6,328 bases of DNA, taken from NCBI GenBank assembly GCA_910585415.1, contig CAJUDT010000116.1, positions 1 through 6,328 on the forward strand, in the 5' to 3' direction. The position numbers and the translations under genes were made by a program. The notes below the pieces were generated by a model. The model did not search any database, was not told the origin of the DNA, and saw nothing but the letters and a program-made list of their open reading frames with translations. Of this stretch, positions 1 to 4,552 are shown in pieces. Each line of letters begins with the position of its first letter. The first letter of the stretch is position 1. Source of the DNA: an uncultured Flavonifractor sp. GTDB taxonomy: Bacteria > Bacillota > Clostridia > Oscillospirales > Oscillospiraceae.

Positions 1-59
1 CGAGGGGCCAATGGCCGAAGTATTGAGGGCGGAGGCTTAAACGGCGGGTAGCAACTAAA

Positions 60-73
60 GGGCTTGCAAGCCC
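60..73. repeat. Perfect 14-base palindrome
   Basis: GGGCTTGCAAGCCC is identical to its own reverse complement. It lies about 10 bases after the TAG that closes one of the frames entering from the left edge. It could be the end of an upstream unit or a protein-binding site. Nothing in the window shows which. Confidence 0.5.
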
Positions 74-105
74 CGTACCTCCACCGCCGCCCCCCAACCC
101 CGGGT

Positions 106-123
106 CCGGGCCCGCAGGCCCGG
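106..123. repeat. GC-only stem-loop
   Basis: A perfect 7-bp inverted repeat, CCGGGCC then GGCCCGG, is separated by the four bases CGCA. The stem is entirely G and C, so it should fold stably in RNA or single-stranded DNA. No T-tract follows on either strand, so it is not a classical intrinsic terminator. Confidence 0.55.
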
Positions 124-131
124 CGAACTTT

Positions 132-171
132 GCCTACTTTCCTTCGCTGGAAAGTAGGCCGCCGGAGGCGG
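132..171. repeat. Tandem stem-loops, REP-like candidate
   Basis: A perfect 11-bp inverted repeat (GCCTACTTTCC at 132-142 pairing with 149-159) encloses the loop TTCGCT. A second small inverted repeat follows at once: CCGCC at 159-163 pairing with GGCGG at 167-171 around GGA. The two share base 159, so they could fold side by side or compete. Neither is followed by a T-run. The compact pair of palindromes in non-coding DNA resembles dispersed palindromic (REP-like) elements found in many bacterial genomes. Only one copy is present here, so the repeat status is inference. Confidence 0.45.
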
Positions 172-271
172 GACCAGCGAACGAAACGCAGAGAGAAACG
201 AGGAAGAGGCACCCCCCATCAGAAGCGGGACCAGGTAACGTCAATCACCCGACTTTCGTAAAAAGCCCTTA

Positions 272-502
272 TCAACAAGAAATGTCTCTTTTTTCCGACC
301 ACCCGACCAAATAATCCAGCGAAACGCCAAAAAACCGCGCCATTTGAAGCAAGCCATCAAAATCCGGCCGGCGTTCATCGCTTTCGTAAGAACGTATCGT
401 CCGTCCTTTGATGCCCAACAACTCCCCCAATTGGGTTTGTGTCAGCTTTTTTTCCTTGCGCAGCATTTGAACTCTACTTGCAAATGTGGTTTTTTCTTTC
501 AT
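272..502 (-). CDS. Small Cro/CI (XRE) family transcriptional repressor
   Basis: This encodes a 76-residue DNA-binding protein made of almost nothing but one XRE/Cro-CI helix-turn-helix domain. That domain spans about residues 8-63. The motif helices are TQTQLGELL (21-29) and the recognition helix around KGRTIRSYE (32-40), followed by the usual ERRPDFDGLLQMARFFGVSLDYLVG tail split over residues 43-67. There is no extra ligand-binding, protease or dimerisation domain, so it is Cro-like rather than a full CI. The ATG at 502 has a GGAG-type ribosome binding site at 513-516 with 9 bases of spacing. It diverges from the gene at 587 with 84 bases between the two starts. That gap contains a consensus promoter and a perfect inverted repeat, so I infer it represses its neighbour and probably itself. 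The locus is AT-richer than addB, which suggests acquisition by transfer. The family assignment is firm; the target is inferred. Confidence 0.9.
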   Translation of the reverse strand: MKEKTTFASRVQMLRKEKKLTQTQLGELLGIKGRTIRSYESDERRPDFDGLLQMARFFGVSLDYLVGWSEKRDISC

Positions 503-512
503 CTTATAACAT

Positions 513-516
513 CTCC
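513..516 (-). promoter_or_regulatory. Ribosome binding site of the XRE repressor gene
   Basis: On the minus strand the bases read GGAG, 9 bases before the ATG at 502. This supports that start codon for the 76-residue protein. Confidence 0.55.
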
Positions 517-520
517 GCTA

Positions 521-549
521 TTGACAACCACTTTAAGTGGTGGTATAAT
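521..549 (+). promoter_or_regulatory. Perfect consensus sigma-70 promoter for the 587 gene
   Basis: The -35 TTGACA (521-526) and -10 TATAAT (544-549) both match the housekeeping consensus at all six positions and are separated by the optimal 17 bp. Transcription would start near 556, giving a leader of about 30 bases before the ATG at 587. So strong a promoter in front of a tiny gene beside a repressor suggests it is normally held off. Confidence 0.85.
527..541. promoter_or_regulatory. Probable operator inside the promoter spacer
   Basis: ACCACTT-T-AAGTGGT is a perfect 7-bp inverted repeat around one central base. It fills nearly all of the 17-bp spacer between the -35 and -10 hexamers. A dimeric Cro-like protein bound here would block RNA polymerase directly. 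The XRE gene starting at 502 is the natural candidate to bind it. Position and symmetry are seen in the sequence; the identity of the binding protein is inferred. Confidence 0.7.
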
Positions 550-559
550 ATGGTCACAA
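530..559 (-). promoter_or_regulatory. Weak candidate promoter for the XRE gene
   Basis: On the minus strand TTGTGA (554-559) and TAAAGT (530-535), 18 bp apart, each match the sigma-70 consensus at four of six positions. The -10 lies inside the inverted repeat at 527-541, so the same bound repressor could control both directions. The match is poor and the true start may lie elsewhere in the 84-base gap. Confidence 0.25.
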
Positions 560-567
560 TCAGTGAC
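553..567. promoter_or_regulatory. Second inverted repeat downstream of the -10
   Basis: GTCAC-AATCA-GTGAC is a perfect 5-bp inverted repeat with a 5-base centre, just downstream of the TATAAT and over the expected transcription start. It could be a second regulatory site, though its sequence differs from the 527-541 repeat. Short repeats of this size can occur by chance. Confidence 0.3.
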
Positions 568-572
568 GAAAT

Positions 573-576
573 GGAG
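573..576 (+). promoter_or_regulatory. Ribosome binding site fixing the 587 start
   Basis: GGAG lies 10 bases before the ATG at 587 and downstream of the consensus promoter. The frame is open back to an ATG at 344, but that start would lie upstream of the promoter and inside the opposing repressor gene. Promoter and ribosome binding site together choose 587. Confidence 0.55.
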
Positions 577-586
577 TGAACCAAAC

Positions 587-847
587 ATGTTCGACTTAAC
601 CCTTCTGGATAAGCTAATTGACCACACACCCTCTCCAGAATACACAAACGCCAATACTCTTGTCGAGCCCTACATCAAAAAAATCGTCTCCGAACTGGGG
701 ATTGATTTTTACGACACCTTTTCCGACCTGTATCAAAAAAAGTTCGATGCCGAAACCGATCACTATTTTACCGCTGGCCTCCGGCTGGGGGCCCAAATCA
801 TGGCTGATCTTCTGCTTCAACCGCCGCCCAAAATTCCTTACCCTTAA
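587..847 (+). CDS. Small acidic protein of unknown function
   Basis: This encodes an 86-residue protein that I do not recognise with certainty. It has no signal peptide or membrane segment. The N-terminal two thirds look helical and charged (for example YIKKIVSELGIDFYDTF). Near the end the motif YFTAGLRLGAQIMADLL (residues 60-76) resembles the F-x-x-G-F-R-L-G-x-x-x-M signature of small Firmicutes accessory proteins such as those called DUF6809. That link is from memory and tentative. The gene has its own consensus promoter and lies divergent from a Cro-like repressor, like an early gene of a phage or mobile element. Its last 50 bases overlap the 3' end of addB on the opposite strand, and the proline-rich tail PPPKIPYP is encoded wholly by antisense addB sequence. 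The original C-terminus may therefore have been replaced when this DNA joined addB. It is probably a real gene, on the strength of its promoter. Confidence 0.65.
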   Translation: MFDLTLLDKLIDHTPSPEYTNANTLVEPYIKKIVSELGIDFYDTFSDLYQKKFDAETDHYFTAGLRLGAQIMADLLLQPPPKIPYP

Positions 848-3800
848 TAGTAGGAAGCCACCGGCGGCAGTCCTCCCCCTGCCCTTCCTCAAAATGACAG
901 GCCACGGCATAGTCGCACCAGCGGCACGCATTCTGCTCCGGCCCCCGCCAGAAGGGGTCTGCCGCAATATTGCCCGCGGCCAGCTCCTCTCCCACCTGCC
1001 GGAGCAGGCGGTCCGTATGGCGGGCCAAGCGGCCCAAGCGCTCTGCACTCACCAGGGCCTCCCCGGAAATCGTTCCGGCCTTGTTGATGCGCACCGGCAG
1101 GAAGCGCGGGCCCGCAGGGCTCGGATGCTCCATGGCCTCCAGCACCGCCGGGTCGTCCAAAATTACCCCCTTGCGCTTCAAGGCCGCATCCACCTTCTTC
1201 CGGCGTTCCTCCTCCGTCATGGACCGGCTCCCTGCAATCACCGCCTCTCGGGCGGGCAGATAGAGCACCCCCGCCGGAGTCACATCGCGGCCATAAATCG
1301 ACCGTCCCTCCCGCTCCAGGGTGAACAGATACAACAGCATTTGCAGACCCATACCATTCCAGATATCCGTTAAATCAAAGGATTTCCGCCCGGTCTTATA
1401 GTCAATGACCCGCAGATAGAACCGCCCGTCATGCTCCCAGCCGTCCACCCGGTCCACAAAGCCCGTAATACTCACCGTCAGGCCGTCCACCGTCAGCTCC
1501 ACCGGCGGCCGCCCCTTCTGGCCAAAGCCCAGCTCAAAGGAAATGGGAGAAAAATCCGAGGAAGCCAGCTCCTCCGCCACATTCTCCACCACGGCATACA
1601 CCGACTTCAACAGCCGCCGGAACAGATACTGAAACCGGGGTGTCTCATGCTCCAGGCCCCCCAGCTTTTCCGTCACATAGCGCTCCACCGCCGCCTTGGC
1701 CATCGCCCGCAGGTCCTGCTTTTCCATCCCTGCCACTCCACCGCGGGTCCCGGCCTCCTTCAATACGTGCTCCAGAACATAGTGGACAAAGCTGCCATAC
1801 TCAGGGGCCTGAAAACCCGCCGGACGGCGGAGCTCCGCCTTAAGGCCGTACTGCATGAAATAGGAAAAATGGCAGGATTTCAGCTTATCCATCCGGGAGG
1901 CCGACATGGACGCCCGCCGTCCATACAAGATATCCACCGCCGGACGGCTCAAACTCCCCCGCCGGAACCGTGCGGAGGCCAGCACCCGCTTCGCCAGAGG
2001 CGCATATTCCGGCAGAGACAGCAGGGCCTCCGCCGCCGCCGGATACCGGCCCGCCAGCTCCAGCGCCGGGCGGGGGGCGGACAGGCGAAAGGTCCCGTCC
2101 AACGCGGCCTCCCGCACCTCATTGGCCTGTGGAAAGAGGTGCTCCAGCCTGCGGACCAGATATGAGGGCCGCTGTTCCTCCCCGCCCGCCCCGGTGGCAG
2201 ACCAGCTCACATAGAGCCGCTCCTCCGGCAGGGCGCACGTCTCATAAACGATGGTCAGTTCCCGCACCAGCTTGTCGGACAGCTTGGGGGCCAGCTCCAG
2301 ACCATAGGAGGCCAACAGACTCCGGTCATCGTCGTTGAGCAGGCCGGGAGAGGGCGCCGCCTGGGGAAGGGCTCCATCGTCGGCGCCCAGCAGGAAGAGG
2401 ACCTTACAGCCCTTGTGGGCCAGCCGGGGCATTTCTCCGGCGTTCACCCGGTCCAGAGACACGGGGATGCTTCCCACGTCGTACTGCGAGAGGACCAGGG
2501 CAAAGAGCTTGGAAAACTCATCCAGCTCCATGGGGGCCTCGTCCAAAATGGCGGCGCACTGCTCCAACCCGCCGCACAGGATATCCCAGAGCTGCCCATA
2601 TTCCTCCGCCAAAGCCTCCTGGCCCCGCTCCCGCAGGATTTGGGTGCGCTCGCTCAGGCGCTCCGGCACGCCAACGGCCTCCAAGAAGCGGTACAGGCTC
2701 ACCGCCTGCCCCCGGCCGGTCTTGTTGGGATTTTTCCGCAGCATCTCCAGAGGCTCCGCCGCCTGACGGCGCAGGGCGTTCAGGCGGACCAGCACCTCCC
2801 GGTCGGCGTCGTGCCAGTCCTGGCCGTACCCCTTGGGGTGGGCGCTCCACTCCCTTTTGGCGGTCCAGGCGCTCCCCTCCAGGTTCCACTTGAGTACATA
2901 ATTTTCCAGCAGGTCCACATCCCCCAGGGATAGGTCTGTCAGGCCGGTTTTCAGGTAGCGGAACATATCGTCATACCGGTATCCCCCTGCCGCCGCATCC
3001 AGGGCGGCGGTAATGAGGGCGAACACCGGCTTTTGCAGTACATCGCTCATGCGCCCCAGGAACACCGGCACCCCATACCGGGCAAACAGGTTCTCCAGAA
3101 GCTCCCCATAGCCCTCCATGCTCCGGGCGCACACGGCGATATCCCGGAACCGGAACCCCTCATCCCGGACCAGACGCAAGATTTCTGCCGCCGTCCACTC
3201 TACCTCGGAATAGGGCGTGTGGGCGGTGAAGAGGGTGATTTCCTCCGCCGGCTCCGCCCAGGGGGCGGGGGCAGGGGCGGAGAGGGATGTCTCCAGACAG
3301 GCCAGGGCGGGGGTGCGGGTCCGGGCGGATTGGGTATGGATCTCCAGCTCAGAGGGGATTCTCCCGTCATGGGCCAGGCGGAGCAGATGCCGCGCCGTGC
3401 GCCGGGCGGGCGAGAAAATCCCTCCGCCGTCCTCGTCCTCCTCCAGCTTGTCGCAGGTGAGGGCCACCGTGACGCCCTCCCCCTGGGTCATCAGGCGGCG
3501 GAGGACCTGCCGTTCCTGGGGGGTGAAATCGGTGAAGCCGTCCACATAGAAGTCCTTCCCGTGGGCCCAGGGACAGGTCTCCAGGAGCTTGTCCAATCGG
3601 GTGAGCTTGTCCCTGGGGTCGGCCCCCTGGCGGGCGGTGAGGGCCTCATAGGCCCCGTAGATCAGGGAGAGGTCCAGGAGCTTGCCGCCCTCCTCCCCGC
3701 CGGTTTCGGTTCCGGCGGTCCAGAGGTGTTCGGGGGTGATGGCGCAGGTTTTCAGCTCGTCCACCGTGGCCAGCAGGCCGGTGAGGAAGGCCGGACGGCG

Positions 3801-4127
3801 GGAGGGGCGGGCATAGACCTTCATCTGCCCGGCCACATTTTTCAAAGCCGAGTACATCAGCAGCACTCTCCCCCCCGCGTCCAGGGCTGGAGCGGCCAGT
3901 CCGCCGCCCACAGAGAACACCCGGTCGGCCAGCCGGGTAAAGGAGAGCACCTCCGCATACCGGGACACGGGACTGCCCCCGATGGCGCACAGCTGGCGCT
4001 CCATATTGTGGGAGTGCTGTTCGGGCACAATGAGGACCTGCGGGCGGTCCGGCCCCCGGCTGGCCATCGTCTCCAGCAGCTTTTGTGTTTTCCCCGTGCC
4101 CGACCGGCCCAGCAGCAGCTTCAGCAT
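798..4127 (-). CDS. AddB, helicase/nuclease subunit of AddAB recombination enzyme
   Basis: This encodes a 1109-residue protein, close to the usual AddB length of about 1150. AddAB resects double-strand breaks in the cytoplasm to load RecA, and AddB supplies Chi recognition and one of the two nuclease activities. Residues 7-14 (GRSGTGKT) form the Walker A nucleotide site typical of AddB, and YVDGFTDFTPQE (194-205) is an AddB signature. The C-terminal RecB-type nuclease keeps H782, D892, D909, K911 (IDYKTG) and Q929. The 4Fe-4S cysteines C752, C1068, C1071 and C1077 are all present with the expected C-x2-C-x5-C spacing. Nothing key is missing. The frame is open back to 4253, but the ATG at 4127 has an AGGAGG site 9 bases away and the family N-terminus MLKLLLGRSG. 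addA, normally the next gene, is absent; the TGA stop overlaps an ATG (ATGA) whose frame closes after 12 codons. Confidence 0.96.
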   Translation of the reverse strand: MLKLLLGRSGTGKTQKLLETMASRGPDRPQVLIVPEQHSHNMERQLCAIGGSPVSRYAEVLSFTRLADRVFSVGGGLAAPALDAGGRVLLMYSALKNVAGQMKVYARPSRRPAFLTGLLATVDELKTCAITPEHLWTAGTETGGEEGGKLLDLSLIYGAYEALTARQGADPRDKLTRLDKLLETCPWAHGKDFYVDGFTDFTPQERQVLRRLMTQGEGVTVALTCDKLEEDEDGGGIFSPARRTARHLLRLAHDGRIPSELEIHTQSARTRTPALACLETSLSAPAPAPWAEPAEEITLFTAHTPYSEVEWTAAEILRLVRDEGFRFRDIAVCARSMEGYGELLENLFARYGVPVFLGRMSDVLQKPVFALITAALDAAAGGYRYDDMFRYLKTGLTDLSLGDVDLLENYVLKWNLEGSAWTAKREWSAHPKGYGQDWHDADREVLVRLNALRRQAAEPLEMLRKNPNKTGRGQAVSLYRFLEAVGVPERLSERTQILRERGQEALAEEYGQLWDILCGGLEQCAAILDEAPMELDEFSKLFALVLSQYDVGSIPVSLDRVNAGEMPRLAHKGCKVLFLLGADDGALPQAAPSPGLLNDDDRSLLASYGLELAPKLSDKLVRELTIVYETCALPEERLYVSWSATGAGGEEQRPSYLVRRLEHLFPQANEVREAALDGTFRLSAPRPALELAGRYPAAAEALLSLPEYAPLAKRVLASARFRRGSLSRPAVDILYGRRASMSASRMDKLKSCHFSYFMQYGLKAELRRPAGFQAPEYGSFVHYVLEHVLKEAGTRGGVAGMEKQDLRAMAKAAVERYVTEKLGGLEHETPRFQYLFRRLLKSVYAVVENVAEELASSDFSPISFELGFGQKGRPPVELTVDGLTVSITGFVDRVDGWEHDGRFYLRVIDYKTGRKSFDLTDIWNGMGLQMLLYLFTLEREGRSIYGRDVTPAGVLYLPAREAVIAGSRSMTEEERRKKVDAALKRKGVILDDPAVLEAMEHPSPAGPRFLPVRINKAGTISGEALVSAERLGRLARHTDRLLRQVGEELAAGNIAADPFWRGPEQNACRWCDYAVACHFEEGQGEDCRRWLPTIKGKEFWAAVEAEDQP

Positions 4128-4134
4128 AGGTAAT

Positions 4135-4143
4135 CCCCTCCTT
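4135..4143 (-). promoter_or_regulatory. Consensus Shine-Dalgarno site of addB
   Basis: On the minus strand AAGGAGGGG includes the full AGGAGG core at 4137-4142, 9 bases from the ATG at 4127. This decides the start in favour of 4127 over the in-frame ATG at 4253. Confidence 0.85.
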
Positions 4144-4154
4144 GATTCCCCTCT

Positions 4155-4184
4155 ATCATAGCATAGCCTGGGCAGGTTGGTCCA
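4155..4184 (-). promoter_or_regulatory. Probable addB promoter with extended -10
   Basis: On the minus strand TGGACC (4179-4184) and TATGAT (4155-4160) are 18 bp apart. They match the sigma-70 consensus at four and five of six positions. The bases TGC directly before the -10 make an extended -10 element, which compensates for the weaker -35. The leader would be about 20 bases long and contain the Shine-Dalgarno site. A terminator just upstream isolates addB from the preceding genes, so an own promoter is expected. Confidence 0.6.
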
Positions 4185-4230
4185 GGGATAATTTTCGCTC
4201 CCGGTCCCCTGCGCAGACCGACGCAGACAA

Positions 4231-4266
4231 AAACGAGCGCCCTGTTGGTTCACAGGGCGCTCGTTT
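4231..4266 (-). terminator. Strong intrinsic terminator after the glutaminase remnant
   Basis: A perfect 15-bp inverted repeat (4231-4245 with 4252-4266) encloses a 6-base loop. On the minus strand it ends in CGTTTTTG, the U-tract expected of a rho-independent terminator. It lies about 40 bases beyond the stop of the glutaminase fragment and was presumably that gene's own terminator. It now insulates addB. The plus-strand side also carries T-rich sequence, so it may act in both directions. Confidence 0.85.
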
Positions 4267-4304
4267 GTTGGAATTTTTTCCTCACAGCCAAAATAATAAG
4301 TCCC

Positions 4305-4499
4305 TCAAAAAATACTCAAGTGGAGCTCCTCGCTCAACCGCTCCAGCAGCTGGATGCCCGCCACACTGTTCCCCTTGCGGTCCAGAGCGGGGCCGAAGAT
4401 GCCGATACCCATGCGGGTGGGGACCACGGCCATGATGCCACCGCCCACGCCGCTCTTGGCCGGAACGCCCACCCGGCTCATGACGGACTCCGCCGAAAC
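4305..4499 (-). pseudogene. 3' remnant of a glutaminase (GlsA) gene
   Basis: The last 64 codons before the TGA at 4305-4307 read as the C-terminus of a serine-dependent glutaminase, the enzyme that hydrolyses glutamine to glutamate and ammonia. The recognisable core is VGVPAKSGVGGGIMAVVP, followed by MGIGIFGPALD, GNSVAGIQLLERLSEEL and the terminal LSIF. Intact GlsA is about 305 residues. The catalytic Ser-x-x-Lys and the tyrosines of the larger N-terminal part are missing, so this cannot be an active enzyme. Homology fades at the hairpin 4502-4542, beyond which lies the end of the kinase-DegV gene. The simplest reading is a deletion that removed the 5' four fifths of glsA and left its tail and terminator. 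The same frame can start at an ATG at 4553, giving 82 codons, but that start overlaps the stop region of the upstream gene and runs through a hairpin. Confidence 0.85.
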
Positions 4500-4501
4500 A
4501 A

Positions 4502-4542
4502 ACGGGGCGCGTTTCCAACCATGGGCTTGAAACGCGCCCCGT
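4502..4542 (-). terminator. Intrinsic terminator of the kinase-DegV gene
   Basis: A perfect 14-bp inverted repeat (4502-4515 with 4529-4542) surrounds a 13-base loop and begins 10 bases beyond the TAG at 4553-4555. On the minus strand the stem is followed by TTTGTTTC, a broken but T-rich tail. It is well placed to end transcription of the gene at 4553. The glutaminase remnant starts directly after it, so this hairpin marks the deletion junction or lies very near it. Confidence 0.7.
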
Positions 4543-4552
4543 CCCATCCGCA

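Larger units (their letters stand above)
1..271. other. Non-coding region rich in GC hairpins
   Basis: I see no convincing gene here. The open frame on the plus strand at 64-261 is dominated by Arg and Pro, has no ribosome binding site, and crosses several perfect inverted repeats, so it is probably spurious. Two frames enter from the left edge and stop at 38-40 (TAA) and 49-51 (TAG). Either could be the tail of an upstream plus-strand gene, but 12 to 16 codons are too few to identify one. The stretch holds a 14-base palindrome and at least three GC-rich stem-loops, listed separately. It lies downstream of the minus-strand repressor gene and could act as its 3' region. Confidence 0.5.

Noticed and set aside
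64..261. Plus-strand frame of 65 codons rich in Arg and Pro
   Set aside because: It has no ribosome binding site, runs through several perfect inverted repeats, and its composition is what GC-rich non-coding DNA gives by chance.
344..586. Upstream extension of the small plus-strand gene to an ATG at 344
   Set aside because: It would lie antisense to the XRE gene and upstream of the consensus promoter at 521-549. The GGAG site and ATG at 587 fit far better.
798..847. Possible truncation of AddB at its C-terminus
   Set aside because: The protein continues 32 residues beyond the last iron-sulphur cysteine and ends in a plausible helical tail, so any loss is at most a few residues.
618..1373. 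Plus-strand open frame of 251 codons
   Set aside because: It overlaps the small gene in another frame and the 3' part of addB on the opposite strand, and its product shows no recognisable motif.
3033..4133. Plus-strand open frame of 366 codons opposite addB
   Set aside because: It is an antisense shadow typical of GC-rich genes: low-complexity Gly, Gln and His-rich protein with no domain, opposite a fully conserved addB.
4128..4253. Upstream extension of addB by 42 codons to an ATG at 4253
   Set aside because: The extension would translate through the addB promoter and into the terminator loop. The family N-terminus and the AGGAGG site both point to 4127.
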